Shown here piece after piece: positions 10,551-18,842 of a DNA stretch of 64,000 bases. The position numbers and the translations under genes are program-made. The number at the start of each line of letters is the position of its first letter. The stretch's first letter is position 1. The notes beneath the pieces are model-generated. The model did no database searches. It had not been told where the DNA came from and saw only the letters and a program-made list of their open reading frames with translations. Origin of the DNA: Micromonospora sp. LH3U1 (GTDB lineage Bacteria; Actinomycetota; Actinomycetes; Mycobacteriales; Micromonosporaceae); the NCBI RefSeq assembly GCF_028475105.1, contig NZ_CP116936.1, forward strand, positions 3,099,501-3,163,500, read 5' to 3'.

Positions 10551-13500
10551 TCAGTGGCCGACGCCGGTCGGTCGGGCGCGGGCGACGACCTCCTCGGGGC
10601 TCAACGGCGCCTTCGGATGGTGCGTGAGGCACAGCGGCGTACGGACCTTGACGAACGAGAACCCCTCCCCGGCGGCGTAGAACTCACCGCTGTTGAGCAG
10701 GCCGATGTCCGGAAGTCGCCCACCCTTGGCCTCGGCGAGCTGACGGGCCGCGTCGATCTGCGCGGGTGCGTTGAGCAGCCCGAAGAACTGTGTCGTCGCG
10801 TTGCCGGAGATCTGGTTGTGCAGACCCTTCGGCGCCTGGGTGGCGAAGACCAGTCCGAGCCCGTACTTGCGAGCCTGCGAGGCGAGCGCGATCGTGCTGG
10901 CCGTGCAGGCCGTGGTGCCGGTCGACGGGGCGAGTGTCTGCGCCTCGTCCATCACGAACAGCCCACCCAGCGGCCGGTCGCCGGCGGGGTGCCGCTTGAT
11001 CCAGGCGAAGAGCGCCATCTGCAACTGGTTGACGAAGCTCTGCCGCTCCTGGTCGGATGTGAGACCGACGAAGCTGATCACCGACACCCGAGCTCGTCGT
11101 CCCGGCGACGGCGTCAGCAGCAGCCCCGGGTCGGCCGGTGCGCCGACCCCGCCGAAGAGCGGGTCGGTGACCATCGCCGCCTTGAGCGCCTCGGCCAACT
11201 CCTCGGCGAGCTTGCCGGCGCGGGCCAGCCGACTGACCCCCTCGGGCAGGTCGGTGAGGAACTCGGTGAAGCCGGGCAGGCCCACCATCCCGCTCCGCGC
11301 GTACGCCTGGAGGGCCTCGGTGAGGACGGCCTTGCCCTGCTGGGCGAGCCTGCTCGACCGGTCGACACCGGCCCGTGGCGCGAGCGCCTCCACGGCGGAG
11401 CGGACCGCCTGGTCGAACTCGTCGGGCCAGTCCCGCAGCGAGGTGAAGTCGGGCAGCGGCTGGAAGCTCAGCGGCCGACCGGCGCTGACCCGGGGTGTCC
11501 ACACCACCACCTCGGTATGGGCGAGGTAGTCGCTGGCCCGTTCGGCGTCGCCGGGACCCCAGCCGCTCGGCGGCTCGGGCCACGCGTCACCGAGCCGGGC
11601 GAGGTCGTTGTTGGGGTCGAGCACGATCGCGGAGACACCCTCCCGGGCGCACTCCTCGACAAGCCGGCGGATGAGCACCGTCTTGCCCGAGCCGGACCCG
11701 GCGAACACGACGGCGTGTCGACGCAGCGACTCCAGGGCCACCGTGAACGGGTGCCCACCGTTGGCGGTCTGCCCCAGCCCGATGGCCCGACCTCCGGCGT
11801 CGACCGCCTCAGCGGTCACGGGCACGGCGGCCGAACCGGTCGACGGTCCACCAGTCACGTCGGCGATCGGCGCGGCCGTCGCGTCGGGACCGGCACCGCC
11901 CGGCACCGGGCTGGCGCCTTCGGGCCCTGCGCCGGGCCCTGCGCCGGGCCTGGCGCCTTCGGGCCCTGCGCCGGGGCCGGCGCCTTTGGGCCCTGCGGGC
12001 GGGGTGCCCTCGCGTGACCCGTCGGACCCGGGCAGGACTGCCCGGAACAGCTCGGTGCCGCTGGCCGGACGACGGGCCACCAGCCACTCCTGCAACGCCG
12101 TGGACGGCTCGGCCGCCATCACCCGCAGCGCCGCGAAGACCCGTAGGTCCGCCGCTGTCACCCCGCAGCGGAGGCCGCCGGCCGCGTCGAAGCCGGTCAA
12201 CACCTCGGTCGTACGCTTCCCGGTCGGCCACGGACCGTTGCGCAGCAGGATCAGCCGCCGTTGCGGCAGGTCCCGGTCCAGTCCGGCCATCGTGCACGCG
12301 GCCTTGACCCGGGCGGTGACGGCGATGGCGTTGGGGTGCGCGATGGCCCGGAAGCACCAGTGCGCCTCGTTCTCGGTGGCCTCGTCGAGCACCTCGATCA
12401 GCCGTCCGTGCAGCGCGGGTTTGCGTCCGGGCGGCGGGTCGTACTTGTAGGTGGCGCCGGTCGGCGCCTGCTCGGCGATCCAGGCGGCCAGGCCGGCGGC
12501 GAGCAGCGGCGGAATGTGCTCGTCCTCGCCCGCCGGCGCGACGGCGGCCGACACGTCCGCGGCTGCCACCAGCTCGGCGAACCGTGCGTCCAGTTCGCGC
12601 AGGCGGCGCTCGTCCGTTGTCGGGTCGCCAGGCGTGCCGCGGACGGTTGCCGTCGTCGGCGTCGAGTCGGCGCCGTCGATGAGCCGGTCCAGCTCGACCA
12701 CCTCGTCGCGGTCGCGGCACCAGGCGACATGGCGGTCCACCCGGCGCAGCAGGGCGCGGGGCGTCAGGGTGGGTGCGTCGGCGAAGGCGGCACGGGCGAT
12801 CGGCCAGGTGGGGTGAGGTGGCACGAAGTGCGGACCCGCGAACGCGGCGGAGAGTCGCTTCGCCACGATCGCCTGGCCGATCTCCGGGGTGGGGATCCGG
12901 TCGGGCAGGGTCGCCTCACGGAACCGGTCGCCGACCGGGGTGGGCACGGTGCGTGTCATCAGCACCCAGGTGTCCGGCAGACACGAGACGACGACCAGCG
13001 TGCGGCGGGTGACGTCGCGGAGCTTGAGCAGGCCGTCGGCGATCGGGCCGAGCACCTTGGCCTGGCCGTCCTCCAGCCCGTTGTGGTGGTTCAGCAGTGA
13101 CGTGCTGGTCTGGGCGAAGAGCGTGTCGAGCTGGTCCACGGCGATGACCGTGGGATCCAGTGTCAGGGCCATCAGCCGGGAGATGTCCTGCACGATCTGC
13201 TGCGGGGTCCGGATCGTGGCGCTCATGCCCCACGCGGTCCGCGCGGCCGGGTCGCCGGGCTCGGAGATCAGGTGGGCGTAACCCACGTCCTGCGCCTCGA
13301 AGTCGATGGCACCGTGCAGGACGAGCGCCCGAGCGGTGTCCTGGGCGTCCCGCCCGACCTCCCGATCGCGGGCACGCAGCGCCCGGATGAACGCGTCGAG
13401 CTGCTCACGGGTCACCGGTCGGGCGCCGGCGACCGCGTCGCGGACGTCCACCGGCAGGCCGAGCTGGGTGGTGAGTCGACGCAGGAAGGTCTTCAGCTGG

Positions 13501-13862
13501 GTGCCCCAGCCGACGTGGTGGCGGCCCATGCCCTCGACCAGGGCCAGGGCGACGCTCTCCCAGAACGTCTTGCCGCTGACCATGTCGACCAGGAAGAAGT
13601 AGCCGCCGTCGCGCTGGATCCGTTCACGGACCGCCCCGAGCAGGTGCGTCTTACCGGCGCCCGCGCGGCCCTGCATGGCCACGCCGAGCGGCACGGTCGT
13701 GTCGTCGGTGCGGGCCCGCGCCACCCCGCGCAGGATCTCCGCGACCACCTTCTCGTGCAGCTCCGGCACGTTGTGTGGGCTGGGTCGCCAGACGTCGTCG
13801 GGAGTGACCGCCGGGTTGAGACTCACCGCTTCCAGAGCGGCCCTCTGGTCCTCGGAGATCAC
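10551..13862 (-). CDS. Giant double-ATPase: N-terminal AAA P-loop plus C-terminal HerA/FtsK-like translocase
   Basis: A cytoplasmic protein of 1103 residues with two NTPase modules. Module 1 (about 1-400) has Walker A GRAGAGKTHLL (about 65) and a Walker-B-like VIAVDQLDTLFAQ. Module 2 (about 690-1103) has Walker A FAGSGSGKTVLIRRLVEE, the HerA-type VLDPNNDLARLGD, Walker B LFVMDEAQTLAPS, and the sensor/finger region VFATQAPKGLHNQISGNA. A Gly-Pro-Ala-rich repeat linker (about 620-660) joins them. HerA-type ATPases pump or remodel DNA and often partner with nucleases. Its ATG overlaps the stop of the winged-helix gene (ATGA), and a DUF559 nuclease-like gene lies upstream in the same operon. No characterised homologue comes to mind; a role in DNA repair or phage/plasmid restriction is inference. 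Confidence 0.85.
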   Translation of the reverse strand: MISEDQRAALEAVSLNPAVTPDDVWRPSPHNVPELHEKVVAEILRGVARARTDDTTVPLGVAMQGRAGAGKTHLLGAVRERIQRDGGYFFLVDMVSGKTFWESVALALVEGMGRHHVGWGTQLKTFLRRLTTQLGLPVDVRDAVAGARPVTREQLDAFIRALRARDREVGRDAQDTARALVLHGAIDFEAQDVGYAHLISEPGDPAARTAWGMSATIRTPQQIVQDISRLMALTLDPTVIAVDQLDTLFAQTSTSLLNHHNGLEDGQAKVLGPIADGLLKLRDVTRRTLVVVSCLPDTWVLMTRTVPTPVGDRFREATLPDRIPTPEIGQAIVAKRLSAAFAGPHFVPPHPTWPIARAAFADAPTLTPRALLRRVDRHVAWCRDRDEVVELDRLIDGADSTPTTATVRGTPGDPTTDERRLRELDARFAELVAAADVSAAVAPAGEDEHIPPLLAAGLAAWIAEQAPTGATYKYDPPPGRKPALHGRLIEVLDEATENEAHWCFRAIAHPNAIAVTARVKAACTMAGLDRDLPQRRLILLRNGPWPTGKRTTEVLTGFDAAGGLRCGVTAADLRVFAALRVMAAEPSTALQEWLVARRPASGTELFRAVLPGSDGSREGTPPAGPKGAGPGAGPEGARPGAGPGAGPEGASPVPGGAGPDATAAPIADVTGGPSTGSAAVPVTAEAVDAGGRAIGLGQTANGGHPFTVALESLRRHAVVFAGSGSGKTVLIRRLVEECAREGVSAIVLDPNNDLARLGDAWPEPPSGWGPGDAERASDYLAHTEVVVWTPRVSAGRPLSFQPLPDFTSLRDWPDEFDQAVRSAVEALAPRAGVDRSSRLAQQGKAVLTEALQAYARSGMVGLPGFTEFLTDLPEGVSRLARAGKLAEELAEALKAAMVTDPLFGGVGAPADPGLLLTPSPGRRARVSVISFVGLTSDQERQSFVNQLQMALFAWIKRHPAGDRPLGGLFVMDEAQTLAPSTGTTACTASTIALASQARKYGLGLVFATQAPKGLHNQISGNATTQFFGLLNAPAQIDAARQLAEAKGGRLPDIGLLNSGEFYAAGEGFSFVKVRTPLCLTHHPKAPLSPEEVVARARPTGVGH
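11911..12003. repeat. GC-rich tandem repeat encoding a Gly-Pro-Ala linker
   Basis: Imperfect repeats of units like GGGCCCTGCGCCGGG lie inside the double-ATPase gene. They encode repeated GAGPEGA/GAGPGAGP peptides between the two ATPase modules. This is an expected hot spot for length variation. Confidence 0.7.
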
Positions 13863-14536
13863 GCCGGGCCGATCGCCAGGGCGTGGTTGTCCTCGTTCCC
13901 GATGCGGACGGCCGCGGCGCGGTCCCGTGGGGTCAGCGACTTGGTGTTCGCCACCGGAATGATGCGAACGTCCTCCCGGCCGAGCATCGCCCGCAACGCC
14001 CCGTCCAGGGCGGTCCGATCGGTGTCGGCGAGTCGGTCCCGGACGTCGGCGAGGCCGACCCAGGCACCCGGCGCCGTGGCCAGTTCCCGGTACGCCGCGC
14101 GAACCAGCGCCTCCACGTCCGCCGTCGGTGCGGGTGCTTCCTGTCGAGGCTCGCTGGCCGGCGGTGCCGTTGCGTCGGTCTGCTTGAAGAACTCGCCGTG
14201 GCTGACCCGGAGCCGGTCCAGCGAACGATGCAGATTGGACAGGACGACGAACAGCGACCGGGTCGTCGAGCCGCCCTGCTTCGGCGGCGCTGAGGTGTGC
14301 AGCTGACGGACCACCCGCCAGCCCTCCTCGGTCAGCTCATGGGCGAACGGCCGGTGCGTCCGATCGGTGTCGACAAGACCCAGTTTGACGAGCTTCTCGT
14401 TGTCCTTGCCGGTCAGCGTGAAACCGGCCAGCTCGCGCAACTCGACGTTGGTGAGTCGGCGCGCCTCGACCATCAGCACCACGAGGGCGTTGATCTGGTT
14501 CGGCGTCAGGTGCGGGACGTCCGCCGGGCTCGTCAT
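13859..14536 (-). CDS. Winged-helix-like protein of the ATPase/nuclease operon
   Basis: A 225-residue soluble protein. Residues about 8-75 read like a winged HTH: PNQINALVVLMVEARRLTN, then ELRELAGFTLTGKDNEKLVK, with a wing and ELTEEGWRVVRQL. A Pro/Ala-rich spacer (about 120-140) leads to a second helical domain (VEALVRAAYRELATAPGAW, LADVRDRLADTD). It overlaps both neighbours by four bases (ATGA with the nuclease gene at 14533, ATGA with the ATPase gene at 13862), so the three are probably made in fixed ratio. It could be the DNA- or partner-recognition subunit. No known family was recognised beyond the HTH-like fold. Confidence 0.75.
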   Translation of the reverse strand: MTSPADVPHLTPNQINALVVLMVEARRLTNVELRELAGFTLTGKDNEKLVKLGLVDTDRTHRPFAHELTEEGWRVVRQLHTSAPPKQGGSTTRSLFVVLSNLHRSLDRLRVSHGEFFKQTDATAPPASEPRQEAPAPTADVEALVRAAYRELATAPGAWVGLADVRDRLADTDRTALDGALRAMLGREDVRIIPVANTKSLTPRDRAAAVRIGNEDNHALAIGPA

Positions 14537-15642
14537 GGTGTCTCATCTCCGTGGGGGTGCGTGCCATCCGTGCGTCGTCGCGCCAGCAGCCGACGGATCC
14601 CGTCGACCGCCGCCGAGGCGTCGGAAAGCACCTGCTCATTGGTGAAGCGGAGCACGTCCAACCCGAGTAGTTGCAGTTGCACGTCCCTCCGCCGATCGTT
14701 GGCGAAAGCGATTCGCCCACGATGCTCCGGGCCGTCCACCTCGACCGCAAGACCCTCTGCGGGCCAAAAAAGATCCAGACGGTACGTCGCACCCAGCACG
14801 TGCCACTCGTACGTCTGGTTCCACCGCCGGCCCCGCGCCCAATCGTGTGGTGCGAGCGCGCGTTCCAACGCCTGCTCCGCAGCGCTGTCGCCACGTGGCA
14901 CACCTGTGATCGGCGGCCAGGCCAGCACCGTCGACTCCCGCTCGGCGGCCGGGTCGGTGATCCGATCGGTGGCGTCGGCGAGCGCGGCGAATCGGGCCGG
15001 CACCACCAGCGGCACCGGTCTGACCCGGTCGGCGTGGCGCAGAGGTCCGCCGGCCAACCACACCGTGAAGCCGCCGTGCCGCACCAGCCACTCGGCCGCC
15101 GCCACGAGCGTCCGTTCGGCGTCGGGGCCCAGGTCGGGCAGAGCGACGAGGAGTACGCAGTCCTCCCGGTCGTACGACGCGGCGATCACCCGGGCGAGCC
15201 CGGCGGCGCGTACCTCCGCAGCGAAGCGGAAGCGGGACCGGCTGGCGGGTCGGCGGGGACCGCGCAGCCCACGCTCGGCGAGGTCCCCGAGAAACGGGCC
15301 GAAGTGCCGGGAGCGGGCGGCGGTGCGGGCCGCGAGGGCGCGCACCGCCGCGACACCGAGCGTGCCGTCGTTCTCGAAGCGGTCGGCTCCCGCCAGCCAG
15401 CGCGGGAACATCGCCAGCGCTGCGGTGTCCAACTGGTCGAGGAGCGCGTCCACGAGGTCGCCGAGCGCACCCACGACCGTGGGCCGGTAGTGCAGGACCG
15501 CTGGCGCCGCCGGCGGCAACGGGTCCAGTGCCACCCGCAGCAGCTCCGGGTCGGCGTCCGGCAGGTGACTGACCCGCCGCGTCGGCGGGGCGGCCCACCA
15601 CGCATCGTCGGCCTCGCCGTCGGCCCGGACGGGATGCGCCAT
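14533..15642 (-). CDS. DUF559-type (Vsr-like PD-(D/E)XK) nuclease domain protein
   Basis: A 369-residue protein. The C-terminal third carries the DUF559/very-short-patch-repair-like endonuclease core: YRLDLFWPAEGLAVEVDGPEH, then FANDRRRDVQLQLLGLDVLR and FTNEQVL. The acidic residues (Asp in RLDLFW, Glu/Asp in AVEVDG) and the following His/Arg fit a metal-dependent nuclease fold. The N-terminal 230 residues (including LRVALDPLPPAAPAVLHYRP and VALPDLGPDAERTLVAAAEW) are not recognised. It is the first of three overlapping genes and starts 84 bases after the WGR gene. Nicking or cleaving DNA delivered by the HerA-like ATPase is inferred, not shown. Confidence 0.82.
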   Translation of the reverse strand: MAHPVRADGEADDAWWAAPPTRRVSHLPDADPELLRVALDPLPPAAPAVLHYRPTVVGALGDLVDALLDQLDTAALAMFPRWLAGADRFENDGTLGVAAVRALAARTAARSRHFGPFLGDLAERGLRGPRRPASRSRFRFAAEVRAAGLARVIAASYDREDCVLLVALPDLGPDAERTLVAAAEWLVRHGGFTVWLAGGPLRHADRVRPVPLVVPARFAALADATDRITDPAAERESTVLAWPPITGVPRGDSAAEQALERALAPHDWARGRRWNQTYEWHVLGATYRLDLFWPAEGLAVEVDGPEHRGRIAFANDRRRDVQLQLLGLDVLRFTNEQVLSDASAAVDGIRRLLARRRTDGTHPHGDETP

Positions 15643-15725
15643 GTCGGCACCCTACGACACGGGCGTGCCCCACCGGCGGCCCGGCAAAGGCCGTCCGGCT
15701 GACGATTGCGGGTCAGCGATCGGGG

Positions 15726-17144
15726 TCAGCGCAGGCGGCGGATGTCGCCGAACGCCCGGTAGAAACCGCCACGGCCGGACTCGCGGACCTCGGTCACCAG
15801 ATAGCGGGCGCCCGGCTCGCGGATCCCCTTGGGAAACTGCACCGACCAGTCGCGCCGGTAGCCGTCGGACAGCACCTGAACCCGCAACCGCCCCCGATCG
15901 TCCAGGCACTGCACCACCACGCCTGCGCCCGAATCGCTGGTCACCTCGACGATCGTCGGCTCCACGGGTCGTGGGGCCTGTCGGGGGGCCTTGATGTCGC
16001 GCACCTGGGGCACATCCCCGACCTGGGCCGCACGGATCGCCGGCTCGCTCGCGTCGATGCAGGCCAGGTGGCCGCCGGTGGTGACGACGTAGAGCCGGTC
16101 GTCGTGGTATTGCATGGAGTATGCCGAGCCGCAGCCGGTGCCCAGCTTCCACAGCCGGGTGCCCGCCGCATCGAAGCAGTAGATCGAGGACTGGCTGTCA
16201 CCGGCGAAGACGTACCGACCGCCTTCCGCGGTGGCGCAGGAGAAGACCGGGGCGTCGCACAGGTAGCTGCGTTCGAGCCGACCCGCCTTGGACAGGCGTA
16301 CCACCTCGCGGGTGCCAGTCCCGGCGAACACACTGCCGTGCTCCTGCCAGCCGAAGAGCACCGAACCGGTTCTGGTGTGCCACAGCTCGCGGCCGGTACG
16401 CCACTCGTAGCCGGTCACCCCCTGCGAGTGGCCGTGGTAGACGGCGTCGGTGTCGCACCGCACCATCCAGGCCGAGCGCCCCCGCCCGGGCCGGCGCCAC
16501 AGGAACTCGTCCTCGTGGTCGACGGCGGTGATCCCGCCGTCGGCGTCCGAGACGCCCAGAACGCCGTCGTGGATGTCCAGCCAGTAGATGTCGATTTCCG
16601 GGGCGATCGTGTATGCCACTCGGGGCACCTTGCCGGAGAGGTCGTAGACGTTGCCGTCATCGCAGCCGGCGTAGATCCAGGCGTCGTCGGCGACGATGCA
16701 CTTCACCCCGTCGGGAAGGCGGACCTGACTGCGCACCTGGGCGTCGTGGTCGAGGGTGGTGATCACTCCGTGCTCGTTGCCGACCATGCAGTGCTCCCCG
16801 TCGACGAAGATGCCGAAGGCGGGGGCGCCGGAGTCGTAGCGCCAGAGCACCGGGGCGGTGCGGGCGGTGGAGCGGGTGCTGACGATCTGCCGCCGGGAGA
16901 CGGTGCGCTTCTGCCGGACGCCAGCGACCGCGGGCGCATATCCCTTGCGGACCTTTTCCCCGATCTTCTTCGCCGCGGCGGCCCGCGCCCGGGCGTTGTC
17001 CGGATAGGCGTTCGCCTTGACCTGCCCCTGGTCGCCGATCCGGCCGTAGCGCACGGTCAGCGTGGCGTTGTCGACGATGACCTCGTAGAACTTGTGCGCA
17101 CCGTCCACTTCGGACAGTTCGAGGTAGGTCGTCTCCTGGGACAT
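15726..17144 (-). CDS. WGR-domain protein with PQQ/WD-like beta-propeller
   Basis: A 472-residue soluble protein. Residues about 5-70 form a WGR domain (KFYEVIVDNATLTVRYGRIG, QGQVKANAYPDN, KIGEKVRKGYAP); the signature Trp is Tyr here (YGRIG). WGR domains bind DNA ends in PARPs and occur in bacterial proteins of unclear role. Residues about 90-390 are short repeated strands (VLWRYDSGAPAFGIFVDG, ITAVDHEDEFLWRRPG, RLYVVTTGGHLACID) typical of a PQQ-like propeller. A basic linker (QKRTVSRRQIVSTRS) joins them. The ATG at 17144 has GGAGG six bases upstream. It lies 84 bases ahead of the DUF559 gene on the same strand, so it may lead that operon. No catalytic motif was seen. Confidence 0.82.
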   Translation of the reverse strand: MSQETTYLELSEVDGAHKFYEVIVDNATLTVRYGRIGDQGQVKANAYPDNARARAAAAKKIGEKVRKGYAPAVAGVRQKRTVSRRQIVSTRSTARTAPVLWRYDSGAPAFGIFVDGEHCMVGNEHGVITTLDHDAQVRSQVRLPDGVKCIVADDAWIYAGCDDGNVYDLSGKVPRVAYTIAPEIDIYWLDIHDGVLGVSDADGGITAVDHEDEFLWRRPGRGRSAWMVRCDTDAVYHGHSQGVTGYEWRTGRELWHTRTGSVLFGWQEHGSVFAGTGTREVVRLSKAGRLERSYLCDAPVFSCATAEGGRYVFAGDSQSSIYCFDAAGTRLWKLGTGCGSAYSMQYHDDRLYVVTTGGHLACIDASEPAIRAAQVGDVPQVRDIKAPRQAPRPVEPTIVEVTSDSGAGVVVQCLDDRGRLRVQVLSDGYRRDWSVQFPKGIREPGARYLVTEVRESGRGGFYRAFGDIRRLR

Positions 17145-17279
17145 GAGGGGCCTCCGAGGGGGTCAGCGACCGGCCTGACGTGACCGGCGCGGCGACAGTG
17201 ACCACACGTTAACGGCGGCCCCCGACACAACCGGTTCCCGCCGGTCAGCCTGGATCTGGACGACGAATTCCTCATGTGG

Positions 17280-17317
17280 GGCGGGTGCCCGGGCAAGGGG
17301 AACGCCGGGCACCCGCC
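17280..17317 (-). terminator. Hairpin terminator after the polysaccharide deacetylase gene
   Basis: A 13-bp perfect stem (GGCGGGTGCCCGG-type arms at 17280-17292 and 17305-17317) has a 12-base loop. It lies 25 bases past the deacetylase stop on the minus strand. Confidence 0.7.
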
Positions 17318-17341
17318 GGCAGCGAGTCGGTCAGTGTGGTG

Positions 17342-18367
17342 TCAGCCCGCTGTGCAGGAGCGGATCTGCGGACGCCCGCTGCTGTTGCCGTTGGTCATCG
17401 TGGTGAAGCCGAAGGTGCTGCCGCTGCCATTGGACCGCACGGTCATCACGTTGCCGCTGCTGTCCCAGGTGGCGCTGCCGTTCCAGATGGTGGAGACCCG
17501 CTGCGGTGCGGTGATGGCCACGACCACGGTCCACGTGCTGGCGCCGCTGACCGTCACCGACGTGTTGTACCGATCGCCCCAGACGTTGGTGGTCGTCGCC
17601 GCCGCGGTGCAGTTGCCACCGGCGGGGGGCGGGGTGCCAGTGCTGGGCGGCGGGGTGGTGCCGTCGGGCGCGACCGCGCGGCCGGTGGACGGCGAGATCA
17701 TTCCGGGACACAGGTTGCGGCTGGTCAGGTTGGCCATGATCTGGGGGATCGCGTCACGGGTGTTCTGGATCCCGTCGTGCATGAGGATGACCTGACCGGC
17801 CTGGAGGCGGCTCGCGTTGGACACGATCTGGCTGACGCTGGCGCCGTTCCAGTCCTGTGAGTCCACATCCCAGATCACCTGGCGCATGCCGAGCGAAGAG
17901 GCGACGGACTGAAGAGTCGAGTTGGTCTCTCCATACGGCGGCCGGAACAGTTGCGGCCGGCTGCCGGTGGCCGATTGGATCGCCGAACTGGTCTGCGACA
18001 GGTCGGACTGCATCTGAGCCTGGCTCATCGAGGTCATGTGGGCGTGGTTCCAGCTGTGGTTGGCGACCCACATGCCGGCGGCCACCTGCGCCTGGGCCGC
18101 CGACTGGTTGCTCTGCACGTTCTGCCCGACGTTGAACATCGTGGCCCGTACGCCGTTGGCGCGCAGCACGTTCAGTAGCGCGCTGGTGCTGCCGGTCGGG
18201 CCGTCGTCGAAGGTGAGGCCGACGTAACCGTTGCAGGTGGCGGCGCTCGACGGGGTCGAGGTGGCCGCGAGGACGATGCCGCACATCGCAACGGCGGTGC
18301 TGAGGACGGCCAGTAACGCGCGCAACCGCCTCGACCGCTGGGCCGTGCCGGGGGGGACCTTGCTCAT
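17342..18367 (-). CDS. Secreted polysaccharide deacetylase (CE4) with C-terminal CBM2
   Basis: A 341-residue exported esterase. A signal peptide (LRALLAVLSTAVAMCGIVLA, ending near PSSAA) is followed by a NodB/CE4 domain with all motifs: TFDDGP (Asp-Asp metal/base), HSWNHAHM (metal His pair), RPPYGE, VDSQDW and LMHDG. A Pro/Thr/Gly linker (DGTTPPPSTGTPPPAGG) leads to a CBM2-type cellulose/chitin-binding module (NCTAAATTTNVWGDRYNTSV, WNGSATWDSSGNVMTVRSNG) closed by terminal cysteines. It should remove acetyl groups from xylan, chitin or peptidoglycan; acetylxylan esterase or chitin deacetylase is most likely given the CBM. It is divergent from the GH19 chitinase. Confidence 0.92.
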   Translation of the reverse strand: MSKVPPGTAQRSRRLRALLAVLSTAVAMCGIVLAATSTPSSAATCNGYVGLTFDDGPTGSTSALLNVLRANGVRATMFNVGQNVQSNQSAAQAQVAAGMWVANHSWNHAHMTSMSQAQMQSDLSQTSSAIQSATGSRPQLFRPPYGETNSTLQSVASSLGMRQVIWDVDSQDWNGASVSQIVSNASRLQAGQVILMHDGIQNTRDAIPQIMANLTSRNLCPGMISPSTGRAVAPDGTTPPPSTGTPPPAGGNCTAAATTTNVWGDRYNTSVTVSGASTWTVVVAITAPQRVSTIWNGSATWDSSGNVMTVRSNGSGSTFGFTTMTNGNSSGRPQIRSCTAG

Positions 18368-18842
18368 CTGATGCCCCTTCTCGCGAGGCCCGGACGCGAC
18401 CCCGATATGCGGGCAGCACGGTCCGGGCAGGTGTGGGTGAGTAGGGAGGTCAAACCGAAGACGTCACGAAGTCGATTGCATTGACCTCAATGGATCGGAG
18501 TATTGCAGCGAGATTTCTGGCACGTCAACAAGTTCCGGAAGCGCTCCGGAACAAGATGGGCCGGCGGGCGAGGTCGCACTCCGCGCTCAGGCGGTGTCGT
18601 CGAGCTGAACGAGTCTCCCGAAACCAAGACCGATCCACCCGATCGAGGCAGCTCCGCGCGGCATGATCCGGAAACCCGCCGGAACTACCGGCGGCGATTC
18701 GAGGCCGGACGCGACAGTCGGCCGACGGGGGAGGGGGCGAGATCTCCTCAATAGTAAAGAGTGTGAACAGAAGGTGTTACAGTCGCCTCCATCGATATCC
18801 GGCCGAGTTCTCGGCCAGTGAGGTCCAGGAAGGAGTGATCAC
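18368..18842. other. Divergent promoter region between CE4 deacetylase and GH19 chitinase
   Basis: This 475-base region carries both promoters. An inverted repeat GAGGTCAA (18446-18453) and TTGACCTC (18481-18488) with a 27-base spacer lies on the deacetylase side. On the chitinase side, around 18755-18785, is an AT-richer stretch with TGTGAACA and TGTTACA. I do not see a DasR-type site. Short frames across 18480-18750 have no recognisable product. Confidence 0.45.

Noticed and set aside
18481-18754. Short plus-strand open frames in the deacetylase/chitinase gap
   Set aside because: No ribosome site or recognisable product; this is more likely promoter region.
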